From NCBI GenBank assembly GCA_903860935.1, contig CAIOSQ010000461.1:1-38682 (forward strand): a stretch of 38,682 bases of DNA. The letters run 5' to 3'. The notes below the pieces were generated by a model. The model worked only from the letters and a program-made list of their open reading frames with translations, was not told the DNA's origin and did no database searches. The position numbers and the translations under genes were made by a program. This stretch comes from an uncultured Rhodospirillales bacterium (lineage in GTDB: Bacteria > Pseudomonadota > Alphaproteobacteria > CACIAM-22H2). Shown here one piece after another: positions 9,120 to 18,200 of this stretch (position 1 is its first letter; every line of letters starts with the position of its first letter).

Positions 9120-9986
9120 TCAGAGCCCCTTTGCCTTGGGATCGTGCCACCAATGCGCGAAGGGATTGGAGTGCAGGATCCGCTCGATCGTTTCGTTGGA
9201 GACCGGCGGCAGGCCTGAATTGCCGATCACGGCGTTCACGTTGCGCAGTCCCGCGATCGACTCGTCGACCTCTGCGAACGGAAAATCGGTTCCCCAGAAG
9301 ATCTTGTCGCGATGCGCGATCGTGTATTCCTCGGCGGTCTTGAGGATGTTCCAGAACTGCCAGGGACGATAAAACAGCGCCGAAACCTCGCAATAGACGT
9401 TCGGCTGCTTGCGGGCGACGATGATGCACTCCTCGTACCAGGGGTGCCCCATATGGGCCATCACCATCTTGAGGTCAGGGTGGCGCCGCGCGACGTCGTC
9501 CACATGGATCGCGCGCCCATACTCGGCGACCGAATTGGCAGCGAAGGTGGTGCCCATATGCATGGTCAGCGGAATGTCATGCCGGACCAGATAGCGATAG
9601 ATCGGCTCCATCCGCGGATCGTTGACCGACACGCCGTTGTAGATGGGTCCGAACTTGACGCCCTTGAGTTTGAGGTCCTCGATCGCATGGACAAGTAGAT
9701 CCATGCAGTTCGGCATGCGCGGATCGATGCACGCGAAGCCGACGAACTTGTCGGGATATTTCGCGACCGCCGTCGCCGTCACCTCGTCGTCGCCATCGAC
9801 ACCGGCGCTGTCGCCGTAGCGCAGCGAAAAGATGATCGCCTTGTCGACATGCGCCATCGCCGCGTGGAGCGTGTCCGCATCCGCCTTGATGCCGACCGAT
9901 CCGGGACGCGCAAATTTCGTCTGCGCGAGGAACATCTCCGTGCAGTGACGATCCTCCCAGACATTGACGTGGCAATCGACGATCAT
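9120..9986 (-). CDS. Amidohydrolase 2 (ACMSD-like) family protein
   Basis: A 288-aa TIM-barrel metal-dependent hydrolase or decarboxylase. The ORF track extends it wrongly into the tctA gene; the true start MIVDCHVNVW is at 9986, overlapping the tctA stop by 4 bp. Visible ligand candidates are His in DCH near residue 6, His in TMHMGT, His in MAHMGHPW and Asp in FWGTDFPF. The usual HxH of the first strand reads H-V-N here. The family includes decarboxylases (ACMSD, gamma-resorcylate) and lactonases or amidohydrolases; reaction unknown. Its place between a TctABC importer and an amidase indicates a role in breaking down the imported compound. Confidence 0.85.
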   Translation of the reverse strand: MIVDCHVNVWEDRHCTEMFLAQTKFARPGSVGIKADADTLHAAMAHVDKAIIFSLRYGDSAGVDGDDEVTATAVAKYPDKFVGFACIDPRMPNCMDLLVHAIEDLKLKGVKFGPIYNGVSVNDPRMEPIYRYLVRHDIPLTMHMGTTFAANSVAEYGRAIHVDDVARRHPDLKMVMAHMGHPWYEECIIVARKQPNVYCEVSALFYRPWQFWNILKTAEEYTIAHRDKIFWGTDFPFAEVDESIAGLRNVNAVIGNSGLPPVSNETIERILHSNPFAHWWHDPKAKGL

Positions 9987-11503
9987 GTGGCGTGCCCTCC
10001 CCGGCCCAGTCTGCGCCAGGCCAGCCAGGCGAGCGGAAGGATCCAGATCGCGAGCGTCGTCGCCCCGAGTGTCCCGCCGATCGGGCGGCCGAAAAGCCCG
10101 GTCACGTCGCCGCCGACCTTGATCATCGACAGCAGGAAATTCTCCTCGATCATCTTGCCGAGGACGAGGCCGAGGATCGCGGGCGCGGTCGGTATCCCGT
10201 TCTCCTCGAAAAGGTATCCGATGATGCCCATCGCCAGCATCACCCAGACATTGAAGAGCGTGTTCTCGATCGCGAAGGAACCGACGACGCAGAACAGCAG
10301 AATGATCGGCATCAGCACTTCGCGCGGCACCGACAGGATGCGCCGCGACGCCTTGATCATTGCCCAGCCGAACGGGATCATCAGCAGATTGGCGAGGAAG
10401 AACACGATGAAGAGCGCGTAGACCAGATCCTGGCTGTTGATGAACACGGTAGGCCCGGGTTGCATGCCCTTCATGTAGAGGACGCCGATGACGATGGCGG
10501 TGATCGAATCGCCAGGGATTCCGAAGACGAGAGCCGGCACCCAGGCGCCGCCGAGCGCCGAGTTGTTGGCCGCGCCCGCGTCGACGAGCCCCTCCGGATG
10601 CCCGGTGCCGAATTTCTCCTTTTCCTTGGAGAAGCGCTTCGAGACCGCGTAGCTGATCCAGGCGGCGATATCGGCGCCGGCGCCCGGCAAGGCACCGATC
10701 AGCACGCCGATGAGATTGCCGCGGAAACAGTTGAGCGGGTAGCGCTTGAACAATTCCCACTGCCCGCGGAACACCGATCCGATGTTCTGCGCCACGATCT
10801 CGACCCGGCCATGATTGGCGGTGACGTTGCGGATCAACTCGGGCACCGCGAAGAATCCGACGAGCGCCGGCACCAGATCGATACCGCCCGTCAGGCTTAT
10901 GCTGCCGAAGGTGAAACGCGGCGTCCCGTGGACCACATCGATCCCCACCTGCGCGACCGCGAGCCCGAAGCACAGCGAGATGATGCCCTTGAGCGGATCG
11001 CCGCGCGCAACGAAGACGGCGCATGTCAATCCGAGACAGGCGAGCCAGAAATACTCGAAGGTCGAGAATTTGAGCGCGAGTTCCGCCAGGGCGGGCGCGA
11101 TCAGGGCAAGCGCCAGGGCACCGAACAGGCCGCCCACGACCGAGAAGACGAGGCACGCGCCGAGCGCCAGTTCGGCCTGCCCCTTCATCGTCATCGCATA
11201 GGCCTCGTCGGTGTAGGCCGCCGAGGCGGGCGTCCCGGGGATGCGCAGCAGGACGCCCGGCACGTCACCCGAGAAGATCGCCATCGCCGTCGCAGCGATG
11301 ATCGCTCCGATCGCCGGCACGGGATCCATGAAGAAGGTCACGGGAACCAGGAGTGCCGTCGCCATGGTCGCGGTCAGACCTGGTATGGCGCCGAAGAAAA
11401 GCCCGTAAAAAGACGACAGGCAGATGATCGCCAGAGTCTTCGGATCGAAGACGAGCCCGAAGGCCTTGGCGAGATTGGCCGTGTTCACGAGGCCGTCAAG
11501 CAT
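9983..11503 (-). CDS. tctA: Tripartite tricarboxylate transporter large permease TctA
   Basis: A 506-aa multi-pass inner-membrane protein, the major channel subunit of the TTT family, which uses an ion gradient and a periplasmic binding protein to import carboxylates. Diagnostic segments are FGAIPGLTATMATALLVPVTF near the start, FSGDVPGVLLRIPGTPASAAYTDEAYAMTMKGQAE, and the internal-repeat counterpart LIGALPGAGADIAAWISYAVSKRFSKEKEKFGTGHPEG. The C-terminal half is strongly hydrophobic. It follows tctB by 10 bp and overlaps the amidohydrolase start by 4 bp, placing transport and hydrolysis in one transcription unit. Confidence 0.95.
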   Translation of the reverse strand: MLDGLVNTANLAKAFGLVFDPKTLAIICLSSFYGLFFGAIPGLTATMATALLVPVTFFMDPVPAIGAIIAATAMAIFSGDVPGVLLRIPGTPASAAYTDEAYAMTMKGQAELALGACLVFSVVGGLFGALALALIAPALAELALKFSTFEYFWLACLGLTCAVFVARGDPLKGIISLCFGLAVAQVGIDVVHGTPRFTFGSISLTGGIDLVPALVGFFAVPELIRNVTANHGRVEIVAQNIGSVFRGQWELFKRYPLNCFRGNLIGVLIGALPGAGADIAAWISYAVSKRFSKEKEKFGTGHPEGLVDAGAANNSALGGAWVPALVFGIPGDSITAIVIGVLYMKGMQPGPTVFINSQDLVYALFIVFFLANLLMIPFGWAMIKASRRILSVPREVLMPIILLFCVVGSFAIENTLFNVWVMLAMGIIGYLFEENGIPTAPAILGLVLGKMIEENFLLSMIKVGGDVTGLFGRPIGGTLGATTLAIWILPLAWLAWRRLGRGGHAT

Positions 11504-11513
11504 GGGCGACCCC

Positions 11514-11990
11514 TCAGAAAAGCTTGAAATAGGGGACGATTCCCCAGGGTAGCGGAACCAGGAGGACCTGGACGAAGAACTGATGGATCGCGAAGCTCGC
11601 CCCGGCCGCGATCACGAGCGCGACCATTGGGTGCCCCCAGAGCAGCCAGATCAGCGCCCAGAGCAGGAGGGGCGCGACGATCAGGAACCCGATGTCCTCG
11701 GAGAAGGCGAGATAACCGAGCAGGAACGCGAAGACGCTGGCGCCCTGAACGACCAGCCGCGGCTGCGAAAACCAGGCGTCCAGTTCGACCAACCTCGCGC
11801 CACGACGTCCGACCAGACCCTTCACGATCAGTCCGATCGCGGCCGCGGCCATGACGCTGGCGACGATCGTCGGAAAGAATCCCGGACCGAATTTCTGGCC
11901 TGGCGGCGTATGGAAGCCGCTGGCGCTGACGATGATGAACACGGCGAGCGCGAGGAAGATCGCGCCCAGGACGGTGTCGTTGAAACGCAT
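11514..11990 (-). CDS. tctB: Tripartite tricarboxylate transporter small permease TctB
   Basis: A 158-aa small membrane subunit of the TTT transporter with about four hydrophobic helices. The N-terminus MRFNDTVLGAIFLALAVFIIVSASGF and the following GQKFGPGFFPTIVA are characteristic of TctB. Its end, VLLVPLPWGIVPYF, also fits. It partners TctA in the inner membrane. The Shine-Dalgarno is weak, and a strong hairpin lies just upstream between tctC and tctB, a common layout in which the binding protein is made in excess over the permeases. Confidence 0.92.
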   Translation of the reverse strand: MRFNDTVLGAIFLALAVFIIVSASGFHTPPGQKFGPGFFPTIVASVMAAAAIGLIVKGLVGRRGARLVELDAWFSQPRLVVQGASVFAFLLGYLAFSEDIGFLIVAPLLLWALIWLLWGHPMVALVIAAGASFAIHQFFVQVLLVPLPWGIVPYFKLF

Positions 11991-12000
11991 CTTGGATACC

Positions 12001-12027
12001 GGGGGCGGACCGGAAGGATCCGCCCCC
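12001..12027 (-). terminator. GC-rich stem-loop between tctC and tctB (partial terminator or RNA stabiliser)
   Basis: Perfect 9-bp inverted repeat: GGGGGCGGA and TCCGCCCCC with a 9-nt loop, lying in the 45-bp tctC-tctB gap. No T-tract follows on the minus strand, so it is more likely a 3'-end stabiliser or attenuator for the tctC message than a full terminator. Confidence 0.6.
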
Positions 12028-12035
12028 GCCCCTGT

Positions 12036-13010
12036 TCACTTGGCGAGGCCGAGCGCCTTCATGGTCTCGGTCATCGAGGCCTCATGCGCCTGCATGAAGG
12101 CCACCGTGTCTTTCGAATTGAGCCACTTGGTGCCGAAATTACGCTGCTTCATGCCGTTCTGGAACTCCTCGGACTTCCAGATCTTCTCGAGCGTCGTCTC
12201 GAGTTTGCTGACGATGTCGGCGGGCAGGCCCTTCGGGCCGGCGACCAGACGGAACGCGCCGCCTTCCATGTCGACCCCGAGGGCCTCCTTGGCGGTCGGC
12301 ACGTCCTGGAACGGCGCACCCTGGCGGGCCGACGAGACGACATAGAGTGGGCGGAGCTTGCCGGCCTCGATCAGCGGCTTGCCTTCCGGCAGCGAACCGA
12401 CCGCGAGGTCGAGGCCACCCGAGGCGAGGTCCTGATTGCTCAGCGCGCCGCCAGCGGACGGCACCATCACCGGCTTCTTCGGGTCGATCCCGTACTTGAT
12501 GAACAATTCGGCGTTCGGGATATGCCAAGAACCGCCGCAGGAACCGCCGCAGCCGATCTTGTACTTCGAGGCATCCGCCTTGAGTGCGTCGAACGCCTCC
12601 TTGCCGGTCTTGAACGGCGAGTTGACGTTCACCAGCAGCGCCGCCGGATCGACGTTGTAGATCGCGATCGGCGCGAACATCGTGTGATTGATGTCCGCCT
12701 GCCCCAGCATCTTCCACTGGTAATAGTTGTAGACGATGCCGAGCGTGTAGCCGTCGGGGCGCGCGGTCGCGATCTGCGTGTGCCCGACGATGCCGCCGCC
12801 CTGGCCGTTATTGACGACGTTGAACGGCTGCTTGAGTTCGTCCTGCAACTGCTTGGCCAGAAGCCGCGCGGTGCCGTCGGTGCCGCCGCCTGCGCCCGCG
12901 GGCACGATGATGGTCACCGGGCGCTCCGGCCAGGCGGCCTGTGCCACCCCAGCGGTGGCCAGCACGGCAAGTGCGGTCCCGGCGATCAACGTCTTCAACG
13001 AAGCCTTCAT
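12036..13010 (-). CDS. tctC: TctC/Bug-family periplasmic solute-binding protein
   Basis: A 324-aa tripartite tricarboxylate transporter receptor. A signal peptide, MKASLKTLIAGTALAVLATAGVAQA, is followed by the mature start AWPERPVTIIVPAGAGGGTDGTARLL, a textbook Bug-family opening. Internal motifs such as VNNGQGGGIVGHTQIATARPDGYTLG bind the ligand carboxylate in known structures. The start at 13010 is chosen for the signal peptide; the ORF-track extension is not needed. It is the first gene of the minus-strand train and separated from tctB by a hairpin. The ligand is unknown. TTT systems carry citrate, tartrate, terephthalate and, in some sulfolactate degraders, sulfolactate. Confidence 0.93.
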   Translation of the reverse strand: MKASLKTLIAGTALAVLATAGVAQAAWPERPVTIIVPAGAGGGTDGTARLLAKQLQDELKQPFNVVNNGQGGGIVGHTQIATARPDGYTLGIVYNYYQWKMLGQADINHTMFAPIAIYNVDPAALLVNVNSPFKTGKEAFDALKADASKYKIGCGGSCGGSWHIPNAELFIKYGIDPKKPVMVPSAGGALSNQDLASGGLDLAVGSLPEGKPLIEAGKLRPLYVVSSARQGAPFQDVPTAKEALGVDMEGGAFRLVAGPKGLPADIVSKLETTLEKIWKSEEFQNGMKQRNFGTKWLNSKDTVAFMQAHEASMTETMKALGLAK

Positions 13011-13099
13011 GTAGTCCTCCCGAAATCGATTGGACCAACAGGTTAGGACGCTGACGCGCGACGCGCCAGCATTCCGCGACGCGATTCGGCGCCGTGCGG

Positions 13100-14144
13100 T
13101 CAGGTCAGCCCCGACGCCGGCAGGTCGACGGCCGCACCATCGAGGATCGCGCACCGGAATCCGAGATGCTGATAACAGGTCGCGCCATGATGATCGCCCG
13201 CGGCCAGAAGCGCCGGATCGATGTCGACCATCCGGCGTCGCGGCGCCTTGTCGGCGCGCGCAGACACCTCGATCTCGGCACGACGCGCGAGTCCGCCCGG
13301 CCAGAACCGCGACGGCCCGGGAATGAAGATCTCCGCGCGACCGGAATCCCCCGTCGCCGTTATGGTCTCCTGCCAGCAGGCGCGATCGGCGAACATGCAG
13401 AGTTCAAGCATCGCGCGCCGACCGCCGCGAAAATCGACCACGACATAGGCGTTGTCGATGATGTCCGGAACCTCACCATCGTAACGCTCGTCGCGATGGT
13501 TCACGTCGGCCGCACCGGAGGCATAGACGCGCACCGGTTCGTCGTCGACGATCAGCCGCATCAGGTCGAAGAAAGGGCAGTATTTCTCGACCAGCGTTCC
13601 GCCGGTCCGGCGCACGAACCGGTTCCAGTCGCCAACCTTCGCGAGAAAAGGATAGCGGTGCTCGCGGATCGACAGCATCCGTAGGCTGCCGACCGCCCCT
13701 GCCGCGAGTTCGCGACGCAACTCCGCGACCGGCGGCATGTAGCGATACTCCATCGCGACCCAGACAGGCGCGCAATGCAGACCGCCTGCACGCGCCAGCG
13801 GGGCAATGACCTCCACGCGGGTGCAGACTGGCGTCTCGACCAGGACCGGGAACGCCCGCGGCGCCGCGAAGATGTCGGCGAGGATGGTGGCATGCGTGTC
13901 GTTCGGCGATGCGACGATCAACGCGTCGACCGCGTCGCTGGCGAGCAGTTCGCGGTGATCCGCGAAGACCATCGGATCAGCGGCGAAGAGACGCCGCGCC
14001 TCGGACAGGGTCTCTGCGCGCGATCCCGGGTCCGGATCGACGATCGCGGCCAGTGAAGACCCCGGCAGCAGCGCGAGATTGCGCAGATGTTCGCCGCCCC
14101 ATCATGCCGGCCCCGATCAGGCCGTGGCGCAGCGTGGCGGTCAT
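13100..14144 (-). pseudogene. Gfo/Idh/MocA-family oxidoreductase, frameshifted
   Basis: The N-terminus is in one frame, MTATLRHGLIGAGMMG from the ATG at 14144, which follows a GGGAGGAT Shine-Dalgarno. The rest is in another: GEHLRNLALLPGSSLAAIVDPDPGSRAETLSEARRLF runs on into the 290-aa ORF of the track. Removing one base from the run of four Gs (C on plus, 14097-14100) joins them into a 347-aa protein of normal family length. The fold is an NAD(P) Rossmann domain plus an alpha/beta domain. The usual EKP motif reads VETP, and the segment GGTLVEKYCPFFDLM has Pro where I expect the catalytic His. Decay or a sequencing error are both possible. The original substrate was probably a sugar or inositol. 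Confidence 0.75.
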
Positions 14145-14157
14145 AGGGAGATCCTCC

Positions 14158-14174
14158 CGCGCGGCATCCGCGCG
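14158..14174 (-). terminator. Short hairpin after hldE
   Basis: CGCGCGG-CAT-CCGCGCG, a 7-bp stem with 3-nt loop directly after the hldE stop. No T-tract follows. It also lies immediately 5' of the ribosome-binding site of the frameshifted oxidoreductase, so it could instead affect that gene's translation. Confidence 0.4.
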
Positions 14175-15674
14175 TCAGAGCTTGCCGGCGGCCTTGCCGA
14201 CCAGCCTCGTCGTGGAATGGCCTTGCTCGAGATCGACCAGGACGACGCGACCGCCCCAGGTGCCCACTTCGCGCGCCCCGACGACCTTGTCGAGCGTGTA
14301 GTCGGCGCCCTTGACCAGCAGGTGCGGACGCAACTGCGTGATCAGGGCAAGCGGCGTGTCCTCCGTGAAGATCACCACGCCATCGACGCTGGCGAGCGAG
14401 GCGAGGACGGTGGCGCGCGACGCCTCGTCCTGCAACGGCCGGTCCTTGCCCTTGAGCCGTTTGACCGAGGCGTCGGAATTGACCCCGACCACAAGCCGGT
14501 CGCAGGCCGCGCGCGCCTTGCGCAGCAGCGTCACATGCCCGGGATGGAGGAGATCGAAGACCCCATTGGTGAAGCCGACCTGGAGCCCGAGGCGACGCCA
14601 GCGTTCGACCTGCTCCTGCGCCTGGGCAGCCGAGAAGATCTTCGCCTCCGAGGCGACATTGGCCTCGTGGACCAGTTCGCGCCGCAATTCGTCGGGATGG
14701 ACCACAGCCGTGCCGACCTTCCCCACGACGATGCCGGCGGCGATGTTGGAGAGGGTCGCCGCCTTGTCGGGCTCGGCCCCGGCCGCAAGGGCGGCAGCGA
14801 AGCTGGCGATCACCGTGTCGCCGGCGCCCGACACGTCGAACACCTCACGCGCAAGCGCCGGCAGCGTAATCGTCCGGCCCTTGAGGCGCACCAGGGCCAT
14901 GCCGTCCTTGCCGCGCGTGCAGAGCATGGCCTCGAGGCCGAGGGCGCGGATCTGGCGACGCGCGGCGCGCTCGATCTCGCCGAGGGTCTCCGTGGGCATG
15001 CCCGTGGCGACCGCCAATTCGTGCCGGTTCGGCGTCAACAGCGTCGCGCCCTTGTAGCGGATCCAGTTGCTGCCCTTCGGATCGACCAGGACAGGCTTGC
15101 GGGCCTTGCGCGCCGCCGCGATCGCGGCGCGAGAGGTGGCGTCACCAAGCACGCCCTTCGCGTAATCGGACAGCACGACGATGTCGCAGTCGCGCACCGC
15201 CTCCTCGACCAGACGCTCGAGATCGCGCGCGGTCTCGGCCGAGAGCGGTGCCGTCGATTCCTGATCGGCGCGGAGCAATTGATGTCCGTCGGCGACGAAG
15301 CGTGTCTTGATCGTGGTCGGACGCAAGCGATCGACGAGCAGATGCGGTTCCAGCGATGACGCCTCGCCGACCAGGCGCATGACATCGTTTCCGGCCTGAT
15401 CGCTGCCCACGACCGACACGAACTGCGCCTGGACACCCAAGCTGACGAGGTTGCGCACGACGTTGCCCGCCCCGCCGAGCATCGACTGCTCGCGCTCGAC
15501 GCGGAAGATCGGGATCGGCGCCTCGGGGCTGATGCGTTCGACCCGCCCATAGACGAAGCGATCGAGCATCACGTCGCCGATGCATAGCACCCGTGCGGTC
15601 GCGAGACGATCGATGAGATCGGCGAGCGCCGCCTCGGTGCTGGTGACGCGCACCGCCGATTTTCTGTTCGTCAT
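14175..15674 (-). CDS. hldE: Bifunctional heptose-7-phosphate kinase / heptose-1-phosphate adenylyltransferase
   Basis: A 499-aa two-domain enzyme that makes ADP-heptose for the lipopolysaccharide core. Domain 1, about residues 20-330, is a ribokinase-type kinase with MLGGAGNVVRN near 65 and the catalytic DVSGAGDT near 280-287. Domain 2, about 360-499, is a nucleotidyltransferase with GFTNGVFDLLHPGHVTLL near 367-384, where HPGH is the nucleotide-binding motif, and KGADYTLDKVVG. The start at 15674 (MTNRKSA) removes a spurious 66-residue extension that overlaps the thiolase gene. Both domains are complete, so the protein should be active. Confidence 0.95.
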   Translation of the reverse strand: MTNRKSAVRVTSTEAALADLIDRLATARVLCIGDVMLDRFVYGRVERISPEAPIPIFRVEREQSMLGGAGNVVRNLVSLGVQAQFVSVVGSDQAGNDVMRLVGEASSLEPHLLVDRLRPTTIKTRFVADGHQLLRADQESTAPLSAETARDLERLVEEAVRDCDIVVLSDYAKGVLGDATSRAAIAAARKARKPVLVDPKGSNWIRYKGATLLTPNRHELAVATGMPTETLGEIERAARRQIRALGLEAMLCTRGKDGMALVRLKGRTITLPALAREVFDVSGAGDTVIASFAAALAAGAEPDKAATLSNIAAGIVVGKVGTAVVHPDELRRELVHEANVASEAKIFSAAQAQEQVERWRRLGLQVGFTNGVFDLLHPGHVTLLRKARAACDRLVVGVNSDASVKRLKGKDRPLQDEASRATVLASLASVDGVVIFTEDTPLALITQLRPHLLVKGADYTLDKVVGAREVGTWGGRVVLVDLEQGHSTTRLVGKAAGKL

Positions 15675-15714
15675 GCCCTGTCCTCTACTGCCAGCGTGGC
15701 GAACGCCACGCGCA

Positions 15715-16884
15715 TCACGCGCGCAGCGGCTCCAGGATCGAGACGTAGTTGGCAACCGCGGCGCCGCCCATGTTGAACACCCCGGCAAGGCCTGGGTTGG
15801 AAACCTGCATGTCTCCCGCCGCCCCGGTCGCCTGCATCGCCGCCATGATATGCATCGACACGCCGGTCGCACCGATCGGATGGCCCTTCGACTTGAGGCC
15901 GCCCGACGCGTTCACCGGAAGACGACCGGTCTTCGCCGTGACGCCCTCCAGGGCGATCCGTCCCCCCTGCCCTGGCGCCGCGAGCCCCATCGCCTCGTAT
16001 TGCAGCAACTCGGCGATGGTGAAGCAGTCATGGGTCTCGACCAGGCGCAGATCCTCGACCCGCGTGCCGGCGTCGCGATGCGCCTGCTGCCAGGCGCGTG
16101 CGCAGCCCTCGAAGGCGACGATGTCGCGGCGGCTCATCGGCAGGTAGTCGTTGACATGGGCGCGCGCGCGGAACGCAACCGCCTTGCGCAGGCGCAGCGC
16201 GGTCTCGACGTCGGCCAGGACGAGCGCCGCGGCGCCATCCGAAACGAGGCTGCAATCGGTGCGCCGCAAAGGTCCCGCGACCAGAGGGTTCTTGTCCGAT
16301 ACCGTGCTGCAGAACGCGAAGCCCAGATCCTTGCGCAGCTGAGCGAACGGATTATCCACGCCGTTGCGATGATTTTTCGCGGCGATAGCGGCCATGGCGT
16401 CGGACTGGTCGCCGTATTTCTGCGCGTAGAGCTGCGCGATGTGACCGAAGACGCCCGCGAAGCTCATGCCGTCGCGGTCCTCCTGCTTGACGTAACTCGC
16501 CTTCATCAGGATCGCACCGATCTGCTCGCCAGGGGTCTCCGTCATCTTTTCGACGCCGACCACCAGCACGATGCGCGCGCGCCGCGCCTCGATCGCGGTG
16601 ATGCCCTGGTGGATCGCCGCCGTTCCGGTGGCGCAGGCATTCTCGACCCGCGTCGCCGGTTTGAAACGAAACGAATCATCGGCCTGCAGCACAAGCGAAG
16701 CAGGGAAATCCTGCTTCACGAATCCGCCGCCGAAATGCCCCACCAGGATCTCGTCGATGTCGGCCGGTGCGAGCCCTGCGTCGGCGATGGCCTGCACCGC
16801 CACCTCACCGACGAGGGCTTCGAGATCGAGCCCCTCGCGCTTGCCGAATTTTCCGTGCGACCAACCAACGATACAGGCTGTCAT
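15715..16884 (-). CDS. SCP2-type thiolase / acetyl-CoA acetyltransferase family protein
   Basis: A 389-aa thiolase-superfamily protein. The acyl-accepting Cys is about residue 84 in VENACATGTAA. Later motifs are VETHDCFTIAELL, with the His-Asp-Cys-Phe loop typical of the SCP2-thiolase branch, and GGLKSKGHPIGATG, which holds the conserved His. The C-terminal CxG of classical thiolases is absent, as expected in this branch. It probably acts on acyl-CoA or ketoacyl-CoA of unknown structure. SCP2-type thiolases often pair with a DUF35 OB-fold protein, but none is adjacent here. It lies between pyrC and hldE with short gaps, possibly co-transcribed. Confidence 0.88.
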   Translation of the reverse strand: MTACIVGWSHGKFGKREGLDLEALVGEVAVQAIADAGLAPADIDEILVGHFGGGFVKQDFPASLVLQADDSFRFKPATRVENACATGTAAIHQGITAIEARRARIVLVVGVEKMTETPGEQIGAILMKASYVKQEDRDGMSFAGVFGHIAQLYAQKYGDQSDAMAAIAAKNHRNGVDNPFAQLRKDLGFAFCSTVSDKNPLVAGPLRRTDCSLVSDGAAALVLADVETALRLRKAVAFRARAHVNDYLPMSRRDIVAFEGCARAWQQAHRDAGTRVEDLRLVETHDCFTIAELLQYEAMGLAAPGQGGRIALEGVTAKTGRLPVNASGGLKSKGHPIGATGVSMHIMAAMQATGAAGDMQVSNPGLAGVFNMGGAAVANYVSILEPLRA

Positions 16885-16915
16885 GGGAACGCTCCTCGGC
16901 GGGGGTGAGGTGAAG

Positions 16916-17947
16916 TCAGGCGATTCGCCAGGCGAGCGGCGCGTCGGGGAAGCCGACGACGCGGGTCGTACCTGCAGCGAGCGGCGCCGGTGGATCGCGA
17001 TGTGCGCGCACCAGGGTGATGCGCTCTTCGTTGGGCGGCAGGCCGTAGAAGCGCGGACCGTTGAGGCTCGCGAAGGCCTCTAGATGGTCGAGGGCGCCTT
17101 CCTCGTCGAACACCTGGGCATAAACCTCGATCGCGGTCTCGGCGTTGAAGACGCCGGCGGCACCGCAGGCGCATTCCTTGGCCTCGACCGAGTGCGGCGC
17201 GGAATCGGTACCGAGGAAGAATTTCGGGTCGCCGGAACACGCGGCCGCGCGCAGGGCGAGCCGGTCTTCCTCGCGCTTCGCGATCGGCAGGCAGTAGAGA
17301 TGGGGCCGCACGCCGCCGCGGAATATGTCGCTGCGATTGATCACAAGATGATGCGGCGTGATCGTGGCTGCCACGGTGGCAGGCGCGCTGCGCACATACT
17401 CGACGGCACGGCGCGTGGTGATGTGCTCGAGGACGATCTTGAGCGCAGGGTTCGCGGCGACGAGGCCGTCCAGCACGTCGTCGATGAATACGGCCTCACG
17501 ATCGAAGATATCGACGCCCTGACGCGTGACCTCGCCATGCAAGAGCAAGGGCATGCCGATCCGCGCCATGGTCGCGAAGACAGGCGCGAGCAAGGCCAGG
17601 TCGGTCACCCCATGGGCGGAGTTCGTGGTCGCATGCGCCGGATAGAGCTTGGCAGCGGTGAGGACGCCCGCGCGCCATCCTGCCTCGAGATCGACGGGAT
17701 CCGTCGTATCGGTCAGATAGGCGGTCATCAACGGCGTGAACGAAGATCCCGGGGGCAGCGCCGCGAGGATCCGCGCGCGATACGCCTTGGCGGCGGCCGT
17801 GTCGGTCACCGGCGGGACGAGATTGGGCATCACGATCGCGCGCGCGAACCGTGCCGCTGTCAGCGGCGCGACGGCCGCGAGCATCGCGCCGTCGCGCAAA
17901 TGGACGTGCCAGTCGTCGGGGCGACGCAGCGTCACGGACAAGGTCAT
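16916..17947 (-). CDS. pyrC: Dihydroorotase (class II, homodimeric)
   Basis: A 343-aa zinc amidohydrolase of pyrimidine synthesis that converts carbamoyl-aspartate to dihydroorotate. The expected ligands are visible: HVHLRD (His 14 and 16), the carboxylated Lys about 100 in [14 protein letters not shown], His about 137 in LLLHGEV, His about 175 in LEHITT, and Asp in [13 protein letters not shown]. The opening [20 protein letters not shown] matches E. coli-type PyrC, so I start at 17947; the 36-residue upstream extension is unlikely. The Shine-Dalgarno is weak. The gene diverges from the small cytochrome oxidase subunit gene. Confidence 0.95.
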   Translation of the reverse strand: MTLSVTLRRPDDWHVHLRDGAMLAAVAPLTAARFARAIVMPNLVPPVTDTAAAKAYRARILAALPPGSSFTPLMTAYLTDTTDPVDLEAGWRAGVLTAAKLYPAHATTNSAHGVTDLALLAPVFATMARIGMPLLLHGEVTRQGVDIFDREAVFIDDVLDGLVAANPALKIVLEHITTRRAVEYVRSAPATVAATITPHHLVINRSDIFRGGVRPHLYCLPIAKREEDRLALRAAACSGDPKFFLGTDSAPHSVEAKECACGAAGVFNAETAIEVYAQVFDEEGALDHLEAFASLNGPRFYGLPPNEERITLVRAHRDPPAPLAAGTTRVVGFPDAPLAWRIA

Positions 17948-18200
17948 GACCAGTTTCCGTTCGAGCCAGGGAAGCGGCGCCAGGGGCTGCGCAGGACGCC
18001 TCGCGGCGGCACGCCGCAGCATTGCGGCGCATTCATAGGAGGCGCACCGCGCCACGGCAAGCCTTCGCCCGCAAAGCGCGCCCGGAACCGCAGCGGCACC
18101 TGGCTGGGCGTGAGGTGCGCGCCTGGGCTTGCCTCGACGCGCCTTTGGGCTATAAGCGGCGTCGGCACCGCAACGAACCGCCCAGGAGAGGCTCGATCAG

